A stretch of DNA of 64,000 nucleotides from positions 9,734,001 through 9,798,000 of the forward strand of contig CP108400.1 of NCBI GenBank assembly GCA_045039925.1. The letters run 5' to 3'. The position numbers and the translations under genes are program-made. This DNA comes from Yinghuangia sp045039925 (lineage in GTDB: Bacteria; Actinomycetota; Actinomycetes; Streptomycetales; Streptomycetaceae). Positions 25,306 to 33,999 of the stretch are shown piece by piece (the first letter of the stretch is position 1; every line of letters begins with the position of its first letter). Under the pieces are notes generated by a model. That model was not told the origin of the DNA and searched no databases. It was given only the letters and a program-made list of their open reading frames with translations.

Positions 25306-26610
25306 TCACTCCTTGGCGGCGTCGTTGTCCTGGTCCGGGGTGCCGAGCTCCGGAGCGGCGAGGTCCGGGGACGTGGGGGCCGGAGCGGTCGGGACCGGGG
25401 TGGGCGCGATGTCGTCGGGGGCCTTGCGGGGCGCGACGACGGAACGATTCTCTGCAATGCGGGCCGCGTACCTGGTGCCGACGACCTCGCTGTAGCGGGC
25501 CGTCAGGGGGCCGATGACCACCAGGATCAGCACGTACGCGGTGGCCAGCGGGCCGAGCTTCGGCTCGATGCCGGCGGTGACCGCGAGACCGGCGATCACG
25601 ATGGAGAACTCGCCGCGCGCCACGAGCGTTCCGCCCGCGCGCCAGCGTCCCTTGATTCCGACGCCGGCCCGTTTCGCGGCCCAGTAGCCGGTCGCGACCT
25701 TGGTTCCCGCGGTGACCACGGCCAGCGCGAGAGCGGGCAGCAGCACCGGCGGAATGCTCGCCGGATCGGTGTGCAGGCCGAAGAAGACGAAGAACACCGC
25801 GGCGAACAGGTCCCGCAGCGGGCTCAGCAGCGTGTGCGCACCCTCGGCCACCTCGCCCGACAGGGCGATGCCGACGAGGAACGCCCCCACCGCGGCCGAC
25901 ACCTGGAGCTGCTGCGCGAGGCCCGCCACCAGGAGCGTCAGACCCAGGACCACCAGGAGCAGCTTCTCGGGGTCGTCGCTGGAGACGAAGCGGGAGATGA
26001 GCCGCCCGTACCGGACGGCCACGAAGAGCACGAGTGCCGCCGCCCCGAGGGCGATCGCCAGGGTCAGGCTGCCCTGCGCGATGCCGACCCCCGCGACCAG
26101 CGCGGTGACTATCGGCAGGTACACCGCCATCGCCAGGTCCTCCAGGACCAGGATGCTCAGGATGACCGGCGTCTCCCGGTTGCCGACCCAGCCGAGGTCG
26201 CCGAGCACCTTGGCGATGACGCCGGACGACGAGATCCACGTGACGCCGGCGAGTACGACGGCCGCGACCGGGCCCCAGCCCATGAGGAGCGCGGCGAGCG
26301 CGCCCGGCACCGCGTTGAGGCCGAAGTCCACGAGTCCGGCCGGGTACTGCGTGCGGAGGTTCGACACCAGGTCGCTGGCGGTGTACTCCAGACCGAGCAT
26401 GAGCAGCAGCAGGATGACGCCGATCTCGGCGCCGATGGCGACGAACTCCTCGCTGGCGCCCAGCGGGAGCAGGCCGCCCTCGCCGAACGCGAGTCCGGCG
26501 AGCAGGTACAGCGGGATGGGGGAGAACTTGAGGCGGCCCGCGACCCGGCCCAGCAGGCCGAGCGCGAGGATGATGGCTCCGAACTCGATCAGGAAGACCG
26601 CGGAATGCAC
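25306..26610 (-). CDS. khtU: Monovalent cation:proton antiporter, KhtU-like (CPA2)
   Basis: 434 residues with about 12 membrane helices of the CPA2/KefB fold; the conserved helix LAGVTWISSSGVIAKVLGDL and the SILVLEDLAMA segment carry the ion-pathway acidic residues. A ~55-residue Pro/Ala/Asp cytoplasmic tail follows. It is the transport subunit partnered by KhtT, encoded immediately upstream with a 4-nt gap. KhtTU exports K+ (or NH4+) against H+ in Bacillus. Regulation by alkaline pH and c-di-AMP is known there; whether it applies here is inference. Confidence 0.87.
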   Translation of the reverse strand: MHSAVFLIEFGAIILALGLLGRVAGRLKFSPIPLYLLAGLAFGEGGLLPLGASEEFVAIGAEIGVILLLLMLGLEYTASDLVSNLRTQYPAGLVDFGLNAVPGALAALLMGWGPVAAVVLAGVTWISSSGVIAKVLGDLGWVGNRETPVILSILVLEDLAMAVYLPIVTALVAGVGIAQGSLTLAIALGAAALVLFVAVRYGRLISRFVSSDDPEKLLLVVLGLTLLVAGLAQQLQVSAAVGAFLVGIALSGEVAEGAHTLLSPLRDLFAAVFFVFFGLHTDPASIPPVLLPALALAVVTAGTKVATGYWAAKRAGVGIKGRWRAGGTLVARGEFSIVIAGLAVTAGIEPKLGPLATAYVLILVVIGPLTARYSEVVGTRYAARIAENRSVVAPRKAPDDIAPTPVPTAPAPTSPDLAAPELGTPDQDNDAAKE

Positions 26611-26614
26611 CGGG

Positions 26615-27100
26615 TCACTCCCGTCCGAGGATCGAGGCGGCCGTGTCCACGCCCTCGCGGGTGCCGATCACGATCAGCGTGTCGCCCCCGGCCAGCCGGA
26701 AGTCCGGGGTGGGGGACGGCACCGCTCCCGAGCGCCGCAGCACCGCTACTATCGACGCGCCCGTCTCGGTGCGCATGCACGTGTCCCCGAGCGTCCGGCC
26801 GTTCCAGTGGCTGTGCGCCGACAGTTCGATCCGCTCGGCCACCAGCCCGAGGTCGGTGGTGTGCAGCATGTTCGGGCTGTGGTGGGCCGGCATCAGCGCG
26901 TCGATCAGCGACGCGGCCTCGGCGGCGGTCAGGCGCAGCGACTGCGCGCAGGCGTCCGGGTCGTCCGCGCGGTACACGCTCACGGTGCGAGCGCCGTCCC
27001 GATGGGCCACCACCGAGAGGTGCCGGTGTTCGCGCGTGGTGAGGTCGTACTGCACGCCGATGCCGGGCAACGGCGTCGTGCTCATCCGCGGGGCAGGCAC
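26615..27100 (-). CDS. khtT: KhtT-like regulatory subunit with RCK_C (TrkA-C) domain
   Basis: 161 residues. The N-terminal half (GIGVQYDLTTREHRHLSVVAHRDGARTVSVY) is the KhtT N-domain. The C-terminal half (about 90-160) is an RCK_C domain: TLGDTCMRTETGASIVAVLRR, then FRLAGGDTLIVIGTREGV, the ligand pocket that in Bacillus KhtT binds c-di-AMP. GTG 27100 has AAGGAG 7 nt upstream, better than the ATG at 27085. It forms an operon with khtU and gates it. Confidence 0.88.
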   Translation of the reverse strand: MPAPRMSTTPLPGIGVQYDLTTREHRHLSVVAHRDGARTVSVYRADDPDACAQSLRLTAAEAASLIDALMPAHHSPNMLHTTDLGLVAERIELSAHSHWNGRTLGDTCMRTETGASIVAVLRRSGAVPSPTPDFRLAGGDTLIVIGTREGVDTAASILGRE

Positions 27101-27361
27101 GGATGGTCTCCTTACTGTCCGGGTGGCCGTCCGGGTGGACGACGCGTCATGCTGCCATTTGCCGAGGGGCGGGGGACATGGGTGCCGTCACGGATGGACA
27201 CATGCTCCGAAGATCCGGAAAACTGCCCCGGGAGGTATGGCCGCGTCGCGGATTTTGCCCCGACCCGACCGCATCGGGCCGCGCCTCCCGCACACCGGGC
27301 TCCGACGGCCCTCTGGAAGGCCGGCCGCGGCCCTCCGAGAACCACCGGGAAAGGCGAGACC

Positions 27362-28366
27362 GTGTCGCTGTTCTGGCGGATCTTCCTGCTCAACGCCGTG
27401 GTCCTGGTCACCGCGGCCCTGCTGCTGCTCGGACCGGTGACCGTCTCGACGCCGGTCCACCTCGTCGAAGCCCTGGTCGTCGTCACCGGACTGGTCGCGA
27501 TGCTGGTGGCCAACGCCCTCATCCTGCGCTTCGGGCTCTCCCCGCTGCGCCGGCTGACGCGCGCCATGACGGCCGCCGACCTGCTGCGCCCGGGCGCCCG
27601 GCCCACCGCGTCCGGCCCGGCCGAGATGGTCGACCTCACGAGCACCTTCAACAGCATGCTCGACCGCCTGGAGGCGGAGCGGGCGGGCAGCAGCGCGCGC
27701 GTGCTGTCCGCGCTGGAGGACGAGCGCCGCAGGATCGCGCGCGAACTGCACGACGAGGTCGGGCAGACGCTCACCGCCGTGCTGCTCCAGCTCAAGCACG
27801 CCGCCGACCACGCTCCCGAGCGGACGCGCGGCGACCTGCTCCTGGCCCAGGAGACCTGCCGGGACGGCCTCGACGAGGTCCGCCGGATCGCCCGGCGCCT
27901 GCGCCCCGGCGTACTGGAGGAGCTGGGGCTGCCCAGCGCGCTGCGGGCGCTGACCGCCGACTTCACCACGAAGGGTCTCGTCACCAGGCACGAGATCGGC
28001 GCCGACATGCCCCCGCTGGGCGAGGACGCCGAACTCGTGCTGTACCGCGTCGCACAGGAAGGACTGACCAACGTGGCACGGCACTCCGAGGCGGACGAGG
28101 CGGTGCTCGCGTTGGCGCGTACCGCCTCCGGCGGCGTGGAGCTGGTCCTCCGCGACAACGGGCGGGGACTGGGCGGCGCGGACGAAGGCGCGGGACTGCG
28201 GGGCATGCGCGAGCGGGCCCTGCTCGTCGGCGCCCGCCTTGCGGTCGACACGCCGCCGTCGGGCGGGACGGTCCTGCGCCTGTCGGTGCCGGCCCCGGAC
28301 GGGGAGCCGGGCGGCGCGGGCGTACCGGCCGCGTCGGCGCGTACCGCCGCCGGAGGTGGGGCATGA
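27362..28366 (+). CDS. Sensor histidine kinase (HisKA_3/NarL type)
   Basis: 334 residues. Two membrane helices (about 5-27 and 33-56) with almost no external loop suggest membrane or internal sensing. HAMP-like LSPLRRLTRAM is at 59-69, and the dimerisation helix has H130 in ARELHDEVGQ. The HATPase_c domain has N237 (EGLTNVARHS), DNGRGL at 265-270 and GAGLRGM at 277-283. GTG 27362 follows AAAGGCGAG. The stop overlaps the response regulator ATG (ATGA), a standard cognate pair. Confidence 0.9.
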   Translation: MSLFWRIFLLNAVVLVTAALLLLGPVTVSTPVHLVEALVVVTGLVAMLVANALILRFGLSPLRRLTRAMTAADLLRPGARPTASGPAEMVDLTSTFNSMLDRLEAERAGSSARVLSALEDERRRIARELHDEVGQTLTAVLLQLKHAADHAPERTRGDLLLAQETCRDGLDEVRRIARRLRPGVLEELGLPSALRALTADFTTKGLVTRHEIGADMPPLGEDAELVLYRVAQEGLTNVARHSEADEAVLALARTASGGVELVLRDNGRGLGGADEGAGLRGMRERALLVGARLAVDTPPSGGTVLRLSVPAPDGEPGGAGVPAASARTAAGGGA

Positions 28367-29019
28367 CGGGCCGGCCGACCCGCATCCTCCTCGCCGACGA
28401 CCACGCGCTGGTACGCCGTGGCGTGCGCCTCATCCTCGACAACGAACCCGACCTCACGGTGGTCGCGGAGGCCGCGGACGGCGCCGAGGCCGTCGCGGCG
28501 GTCCGGAACGGCGGCGTCGACCTGGCGGTCCTCGACATCGCCATGCCCCGCATGACCGGGCTCCAGGCGGCCCGCGAGCTGGCGCGCCTGCGACCCGCGC
28601 CGCGCGTGCTGTTCCTGACCATGTACGACAACGAGCAGTACTTCTTCGAGGCACTCAAGGTGGGTGCCAGCGGGTACGTGCTCAAGTCGGTCGCGGACCG
28701 CGACCTCGTGGAGGCCTGCCGGGCCGCCGTGCGCGACGAGCCGTTCGTCTACCCGGGCGCGCTCAACACCCTGGTCCGGCACTACCTCGACCGGGTCGAG
28801 GACGGCGGTGCGCTGCCCGAGCGCGCGATCACCGACCGCGAGGAGGAGGTGCTCAAGCTCGTCGCCGAGGGCCACACCTCCAAGGAGATCGCCGCACTCC
28901 TGGTCATCAGCATCAAGACCGTCGAGCGGCACCGCTCCAACATGTTGCAGAAGCTCGGCCTCAAGGACCGGCTCGAACTGACCCGCTACGCAATCCGTGT
29001 CGGGCTCATCGAGCCTTGA
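28363..29019 (+). CDS. NarL/FixJ-family response regulator
   Basis: 218 residues. The receiver domain (8-125) has acidic residues D12 and D13, phospho-acceptor D58 in LAVLDIAMP, and the switch lysine in GYVLKS. A LuxR-type HTH lies at 153-215 (LPERAITDREEEVLKLVAEG, then SIKTVERHRSNMLQKLG). GGAGG precedes the ATG. It is translationally coupled to the kinase; target genes are unknown. The divergent khtTU operon is the nearest candidate, but nothing in the sequence proves this. Confidence 0.92.
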   Translation: MTGRPTRILLADDHALVRRGVRLILDNEPDLTVVAEAADGAEAVAAVRNGGVDLAVLDIAMPRMTGLQAARELARLRPAPRVLFLTMYDNEQYFFEALKVGASGYVLKSVADRDLVEACRAAVRDEPFVYPGALNTLVRHYLDRVEDGGALPERAITDREEEVLKLVAEGHTSKEIAALLVISIKTVERHRSNMLQKLGLKDRLELTRYAIRVGLIEP

Positions 29020-29199
29020 GCCGTACGCCGCCCGATGGGGGAGGGCACCACCGCGGCGCGGGACCACACGCGCGGGTGGAGTGCGGCCATCCGATCGAGG
29101 GCGCGTCCGCTGCCGGGCAACGTCCCCCCGCCGGGACTCGTGCAGCATGAGGGCGTCTGACAGGTTGGTGGGGTGGGTGGGGTGCACGACCGAGCGCGG

Positions 29200-30318
29200 A
29201 TGCGCGTGCTGCTCGCCGTCGACGATCTCCGGATCGGCGGCGCGCAGGACCAAGTGGTGGGGTTGGCGGTGGCGTTGGCGGAGCGGGGCCACCGCGTGGT
29301 GCTCGCCTGCACGGAGGGGGGTGGCAGGTCCGCGGCCAGGCTCGCCCGGGCCGGCGTGCCCGTGGTGGTGCTGGGGCGGCGGCATGTCGCCAAGCGGCTG
29401 AGCGTGTCCTTCGCGGTGCGCATCGCCCGCATGGCGAGGGCGGGCGGCTTCGACGTGGTGCACGCCCATGTGCACGCCGCGTCGATGGCGGCGGCGCTCG
29501 GCGGACCGCTGGTCGGGGTGCCGGTCGTGGTGACCGAGCACAGCATGGCGTCGTGGCGCGGCCGGGTCGCGTGTGCGTACAGCCGCCTGCTGTACCGCAG
29601 ATGCGCACTGGTGCTGGCGGTGTCGCCGCAGATCCGGAACCGCTTGTGCACGCGCGACCGGGTGTCCCGCGGCCGCGTACGCGTGGTGGGCACGGCCCTG
29701 TTCGGTTCGGCGCGAGCCGCAGACCCGGGCCCGGACCGTACGCGCGGCGCACCGGGCGGTCCGGTCGTGGGCGTGGTGGCGCGCCTGCGGCGGGAGAAGG
29801 GCGTGGAGTTCTTCGTGCGGGCCGCCTCGCTCGTCGCCGCGGCCCACCCCGACGTGACCTTCAGCGTCGTCGGGGACGGCGACCAGCGCCGCCGCCTCGA
29901 GGGCCTTGCCGCCGGTCTCGGTCTCGGCGGCCGGATGCGCTTCCACGGGGAACACGCCGACGGGGCCAGGGCCGTGGCCGCCGCCGACGTCCTGTGCGTC
30001 CCCTCGCTCACCGAGGGCGCGCCGCTCGTGGTGCTGGAGGCGATGGCCGCCGGCGTGCCGGTGATCGCCAGCGCGGTGGGTGCCGTGCCCGAGCAACTCG
30101 ACGGCGGGCGGGCCGGGATCCTGGTGCCTCCGGGCGATGTCTGCGCCCTCGCCGAGGCCTTGGACGGGCTGCTCGCCGACGGCTGCGAGCGGGCCCGGCT
30201 CGGCCGCTCGGGGCACCGGCGCCTGCGCGAACTGGGCTCGGCCGACGAGGTCACCCGCGAGGTCGAGGCGGCGTACCGCGCGGTCGTCGGCGCAGCAGGC
30301 GGCAGTCCCGGTCGATGA
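29200..30318 (+). CDS. GT4-family glycosyltransferase
   Basis: 372 residues, GT-B fold. The N-terminal domain opens MRVLLAVDDLRIGGAQDQV (nucleotide-independent glycine loop) and has VVHAHVHAAS and VVTEHSMASW strands. The C-terminal donor-binding domain has VVGVVARLRREKGVEFFV and the GT4 signature EGAPLVVLEAMAAGVPVIAS, where the two glutamates bind the nucleotide sugar. GTG 29173 is an alternative start. It stands alone between the two-component pair and the XRE gene, so acceptor and pathway are unknown. Confidence 0.87.
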   Translation: MRVLLAVDDLRIGGAQDQVVGLAVALAERGHRVVLACTEGGGRSAARLARAGVPVVVLGRRHVAKRLSVSFAVRIARMARAGGFDVVHAHVHAASMAAALGGPLVGVPVVVTEHSMASWRGRVACAYSRLLYRRCALVLAVSPQIRNRLCTRDRVSRGRVRVVGTALFGSARAADPGPDRTRGAPGGPVVGVVARLRREKGVEFFVRAASLVAAAHPDVTFSVVGDGDQRRRLEGLAAGLGLGGRMRFHGEHADGARAVAAADVLCVPSLTEGAPLVVLEAMAAGVPVIASAVGAVPEQLDGGRAGILVPPGDVCALAEALDGLLADGCERARLGRSGHRRLRELGSADEVTREVEAAYRAVVGAAGGSPGR

Positions 30319-30517
30319 GGCACAGCGTGGTCAACTCCGCATTGACGCCAAGGGTGATCCGGTCCGCCAGGAACCCCCCTTCCAGAGCCGCCCGGTCACC
30401 CGCGCCCGGTGCCGCACGCCGATCGCGATAGACAGCCGCATCGTTCCGAAGCGCCCCCGCCACACCGGACCACGCGGCCTGCCCGCGGCGCCCCGCCGAC
30501 GCGATCGGCGGGAGCAG

Positions 30518-31234
30518 TCACCTCCGGGCGAGGTCGCGTCCGTACGGTCGGCCGCCCTTGAGCTGGCTCCAGACCATGTGCCACGTCTCGACGTCGGCGA
30601 CGCCGAAGGTGGTGAGGATGTCCATGACCAGGTCGAACCGGGGCAGCTTGTTGCTGTTCTTCTCGTGGAAGAGGTCGGAGATCGTGCTGCGCGCGACCAG
30701 GTTGCCGCTCGTCGCGGCGACCCTGCGGTACGACGGGGCGCCCGCCCAGATGTAGACGTCGCGCAGCGCTTTGATGAACTCCGGGACAGTGGTCACCCGT
30801 GCCGGACCGGGCGGCGGGATTGTCGACCAGGTGCGCGCCGACGGTACGCGCCCGGAGCCTGCGGTGGTCCGGGCGGTGGAGTCCTCATGAGGCATCGCGG
30901 GAAACTCGCGAGGCGGATGCTCGGCGGGCGGCTCAAGGCCGGTACGCGCCTCGAAGCCGGTGCCCATCGTGCTCTGCTCCGCGTATGCGGCCTTCCAGAG
31001 TTCGGCCAGCGCGTACTGCTGAGGCGGAAGGCCCCGGCCGCGACGCCCGCATGCCTCGTTGATCATGTTGAGTTGCTGGAGCGTCGGCAGCCGGCGGCCG
31101 TTGAGGAAGTGGTGGAAGTCGTTCGGCGCGATCCCCGCGGACCTGGCCAGGACGTCCACCGGCGTTTCGGAGTCACGGACCTTCCGCGCCAGAGCACGCG
31201 CGAAGATTCCCTCCGGGGTGTATTGCCCGTTCAC
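30518..31234 (-). CDS. XRE-like helix-turn-helix protein
   Basis: 238 residues. The N-terminal HTH spans about 12-55 (ALARKVRDSETPVDVLARSAGIAP, then FLNGRRLPTLQQLNMI). A second HTH-like region lies at about 165-230 (FIKALRDVYIWAGAPSYRRVA, then STISDLFHEK and LPRFDLVMDILTTFGV), the pattern found in streptomycete proteins that choose effector domains next to XRE segments. The middle is low-complexity. GTG 31234 has GGAGGG upstream, and its start overlaps the stop of the small membrane protein gene (GTGA), so the two are translationally coupled. Confidence 0.75.
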   Translation of the reverse strand: MNGQYTPEGIFARALARKVRDSETPVDVLARSAGIAPNDFHHFLNGRRLPTLQQLNMINEACGRRGRGLPPQQYALAELWKAAYAEQSTMGTGFEARTGLEPPAEHPPREFPAMPHEDSTARTTAGSGRVPSARTWSTIPPPGPARVTTVPEFIKALRDVYIWAGAPSYRRVAATSGNLVARSTISDLFHEKNSNKLPRFDLVMDILTTFGVADVETWHMVWSQLKGGRPYGRDLARR

Positions 31235-31512
31235 CGCACCCTCCGGTGAGCGGGGCACTGCGGCGTGGCGACCACATGGGCAACCTCGAAGACGAGCGCC
31301 ACCAGGACGACGGTGGCCTCGAGTTCGTACCCGAGCAGGTAGAGCGCGATGACCGCACCGAACCCGAGGACGTACAGCACCGCGGCGGTGACCACCCTCC
31401 GGAGGCCAAGGCTGGGCGCCGGAGGGCGTGCAACCACGCACCCTCCGGACCACGGGCAGGACGGGGGCTTGGGACAGCCTTCCCGGCCCGCGGGCACGAC
31501 AAATTCGGACAA
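31231..31512 (-). CDS. Small membrane protein encoded upstream of the XRE gene
   Basis: 93 residues with a probable TTG start at 31512 preceded by AGGAGC. The N-terminal half is Pro/Cys-rich; then VVTAAVLYVLGFGAVIALYLLG and EATVVLVALVFEVAHVVA form two membrane helices. It is not a recognised family. Coupling to the XRE gene suggests a two-gene signalling or toxin/immunity-like module, but no further evidence exists. The reading frame continues far upstream without a convincing start, so the N-terminus is uncertain. Confidence 0.5.
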   Translation of the reverse strand: MSEFVVPAGREGCPKPPSCPWSGGCVVARPPAPSLGLRRVVTAAVLYVLGFGAVIALYLLGYELEATVVLVALVFEVAHVVATPQCPAHRRVR

Positions 31513-31679
31513 CTGAGTTGCTCCTATGAACTCTGAACCTGGGCATGGGACTTGTGAGGGAGTTGGCGCTCCCGGCACTTGGGGAACGTGTTGAGGATGA
31601 ACCCTGCACAGCGTCATCCCTTGATCACAAGCGACTCGGACACCTTGGGACAGAGCGCCAGTTCGATGCACCCGATGGG

Positions 31680-31701
31680 CGTTCACTCTTTCGAGTGAAC
31701 G
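31680..31701. promoter_or_regulatory. Perfect dyad of unknown function
   Basis: The inverted repeat CGTTCACTC-TTTC-GAGTGAACG has 9-bp perfect arms and stands out in this AT-richer gap. It could be an operator for the upstream XRE protein, 170 bp before the start of that operon; assignment is speculative. Confidence 0.4.
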
Positions 31702-32001
31702 TGGTTGCGGTGTCCGAACATGGGCCTTGGCGAAGATCGGCAGGGCAGCGGCGGCGAAAGGCCGAGGAGGCCGCGAAGGGGACGTCCTGGAGGACTTCGG
31801 CCAAACCGACCGTGAGCAGCGGTGTCTCCGGAGCGGCGTCCGCGAAGGTCCGGCTGCGTCCGTGGGTGTCCGAGATCGTCCGACCAGTTGTAATCGCGGA
31901 CGGTTGGCACAACCCTGCTTCACGAAGCGAGGTCTCCTCTGAACCTGGGCGGCCGGCGACTCCGACTGTTGTTGGCGCAGCAGTTGTGTGTGACGCAGAA
32001 C

Positions 32002-32035
32002 ACAGGCCCGAATCCTCCTGGGGATTCGGGCCTGT
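32002..32035. terminator. Terminator after the bicupin gene
   Basis: A perfect 14-bp stem ACAGGCCCGAATCC with complement and a 6-nt loop lies 36 bp beyond the bicupin stop (minus-strand gene). It may work in both directions, as little else separates it from the gap to the left. Confidence 0.78.
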
Positions 32036-32071
32036 CTCTGTGCCGGAGCCTTGATCGGTGACGGACTCCGC

Positions 32072-33142
32072 CTACGGTCGGTCGCCCGTGATGGCGAGCA
32101 TTACCGAGACGAGGACGGCGGGTTCGGTGCCGACGGGGCGCCAGCGGTGGCGGGTGCGGCGTTGGACCACTGTGTCGCCGGTGGACAGCACTACGGCGGT
32201 TGTCGCGTCCGATTCCTCGGCTCCCAGGGCCAGTTCGAGGGAGCCGGACACCACCACGCCGATGTCGATCGTGTCGGACGTGTGCCAGCCGGCCTCGCCC
32301 GGGTCGTGGCCCGCCGTGAGGTCCACGCGCCGGAAGGCCGCGCCGCCGCCCAGGGGTTCCAGGGACCACGGCACGTCTTTGGGCACTCCGGTGAGGCCCT
32401 GGCCGGGGTGCGCGAGTGGGCCGCCGGTCTGCCACAGGTCGTACAACGCGACGGCGCCGGGTGGGAAGGCGGGCGCGGCGGGGCCGGAGACTGCGGCGAA
32501 CGAGCGTCCGTCTGCGGTGGTGCCGGTGACGAGGAGCCGGGGTGCGTTGTCGTGGGCTTCGGTTGCCGCGTCGGGTGCGGTCGCCGGGGGTTCGGGGTTC
32601 GGGTCGTCGGGAGTTGCGGACTTGGGGGCCGGCGACAGCAGTACGGACAGGAAGGTGCACGGGTCGTCGCCGACCACCCGCCAGCGGTGCCGGGTGCCGC
32701 GTTGGACGACCGCGTCGCCGGGGCCGAGCGCGTGCTCGCCGTCGTCGAGGCCGAGCACGATGCGTCCGTCGAGGACCACCATGAGGTCGAGCGTCTCGGT
32801 GCGGTGCATGCCCGGCTGATCGGGATCGTCGCCGGGGACGCGCAGCCACGTCGCGTCGACCGGGGTCCCCGGCGCGGCCGCCGGGAAGCGGATCACGCGG
32901 CACGCGACCGCGCCGTCCGCGGGGAACGATCCGCGCAGCGCGGCGTCGGGCTCCCCGCCGTCGTCCGCCGTGCCCGGCGGGCCCGCCAGCCACAGCAGTT
33001 CGGACAGGCCGTGGCCCGTCGGGGACGCGACGGTGACGGGCGGGGTGCCGTCGGAGGTGACGACCGGCAGGCCGTCGCGGTGGCCGGTGACCACGCGGCG
33101 GACCGGGAACGGGTGGGGCACCGACACGTTTGCCTCCGGCAC
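32072..33142 (-). CDS. Bicupin protein
   Basis: 356 residues made of two similar cupin halves. Each has a GWH/GMH-(R/T)xE/D-type first motif and a nearly identical second motif: GDAVVQRGTRHRWRVVG in the first half and GDTVVQRRTRHRWRPVG in the second. The halves are joined by an acidic Pro/Ala linker near 180-200. Bicupins of this type bind a metal and include dioxygenases and decarboxylases; function here is unknown. GTG 33142 has GAGGAC upstream. It stands on the same strand as, but 100 bp beyond, the catabolic operon, and could be its distal gene. Confidence 0.82.
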   Translation of the reverse strand: MPEANVSVPHPFPVRRVVTGHRDGLPVVTSDGTPPVTVASPTGHGLSELLWLAGPPGTADDGGEPDAALRGSFPADGAVACRVIRFPAAAPGTPVDATWLRVPGDDPDQPGMHRTETLDLMVVLDGRIVLGLDDGEHALGPGDAVVQRGTRHRWRVVGDDPCTFLSVLLSPAPKSATPDDPNPEPPATAPDAATEAHDNAPRLLVTGTTADGRSFAAVSGPAAPAFPPGAVALYDLWQTGGPLAHPGQGLTGVPKDVPWSLEPLGGGAAFRRVDLTAGHDPGEAGWHTSDTIDIGVVVSGSLELALGAEESDATTAVVLSTGDTVVQRRTRHRWRPVGTEPAVLVSVMLAITGDRP

Positions 33143-33249
33143 GGGACGTCCTCTTTCATTGACGGTCTTGTCGGGTCACAGCACTAGCAGCCAACGCGTG
33201 AGGGGGCCAGGGCGGCGGGTGTGCAGTGACGCGGCGGAGCCGTACCGGC

Positions 33250-33999
33250 TCAGCCGCCGTCCAGGGTGATCAGCTCCCCGTTCAGGTACGACGACGCGTC
33301 GCTCGCCAGGTAGAGCGCGGTGCCCACGATCTCCTCCGGCGATGCGATCCGCCCCAGGCTGATCCGTGCCGCCATGTCCGCCTGCATGGACTCGGTCGGC
33401 AGCGACTTGTGCAGGCTGTCGGTGTGGAACATGCCGCACACGATGCTGTTCACGCGGATGCCGCGCGGGCCGAACTCCTGTGCGGCGGCCTTGGTGAGCG
33501 CGTTCTGCCCGGCCTTCGCGGCCGCGTACACGACGGTGAACGGCGACGGGTGCAGCGAGGCCTTGGAGCTGATGTTGACGACCGACCCGCCGCGCGGCAT
33601 GTGCGCGGCGGCGAGTGCCGTGAGCCGCAGCGGCCCCTTCAGGTTGACGGCCAGGGTCTTGTCGAACAGGTCCTCGGTGACCGCGTCCAGCGACGGCGGG
33701 ACGGGCGCGATGCCGGCGTTGTTGACCAGGACGTCGATGCGCCCGAATTCCGCGACTGCCGCCGCCACCAGCGCCTCGCACTGCGCCCAGTCGCCGACGT
33801 GGCAGGCGACGGCGAGCGCCTTGCGGCCCAGGGCCCGCACTTCGTCGGCGACCTCCTCGCACGCCTCCTGCTTGCGGCTGGCGACCACGACGTGCGCGCC
33901 GGCCGCCGCGAAGCCGAGCGCCATCGCACGCCCGAGGCCCTTGCTGCCGCCGGTGACCACGACGATCTTGTCGTCCGCGCGGAGGGTGGGGATGTCCAT
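33250..33999 (-). CDS. Short-chain dehydrogenase/reductase
   Basis: 249 residues, classical SDR. The cofactor motif TGGSKGLG is at 16-23, NNAG at 93-96, and catalytic S144/S145 with Y158 and K162. The NAD(H)/NADP(H)-dependent step is probably on a hydroxyacyl or ketone intermediate, as in FabG-like proteins. The start overlaps the stop of the TetR gene (TGATG), and AGGAG precedes it. It is the last of five coupled genes on the minus strand, so it is likely co-transcribed with the acyl-CoA dehydrogenase. Confidence 0.9.
   Translation of the reverse strand: MDIPTLRADDKIVVVTGGSKGLGRAMALGFAAAGAHVVVASRKQEACEEVADEVRALGRKALAVACHVGDWAQCEALVAAAVAEFGRIDVLVNNAGIAPVPPSLDAVTEDLFDKTLAVNLKGPLRLTALAAAHMPRGGSVVNISSKASLHPSPFTVVYAAAKAGQNALTKAAAQEFGPRGIRVNSIVCGMFHTDSLHKSLPTESMQADMAARISLGRIASPEEIVGTALYLASDASSYLNGELITLDGG

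Larger units (their letters stand above)
31513..32071. other. Lower-GC intergenic island
   Basis: 560 bp with no credible gene: open frames exist on both strands but have poor third-position GC and no ribosome sites. It contains the dyad at 31680-31701 and the terminator at 32002-32035. The promoter of the small membrane protein/XRE operon should lie in the left part. Confidence 0.55.

Noticed and set aside
31940..32040. tRNA-like stretch with GAATCC near 32010
   Set aside because: The GAATCC is part of a perfect terminator stem; no cloverleaf, anticodon arm or T-loop could be drawn.
31545..32054. Open frame of about 170 residues on the plus strand in the low-GC gap
   Set aside because: No ribosome site, no hydrophobic core pattern, and it runs through the dyad and the terminator stem.
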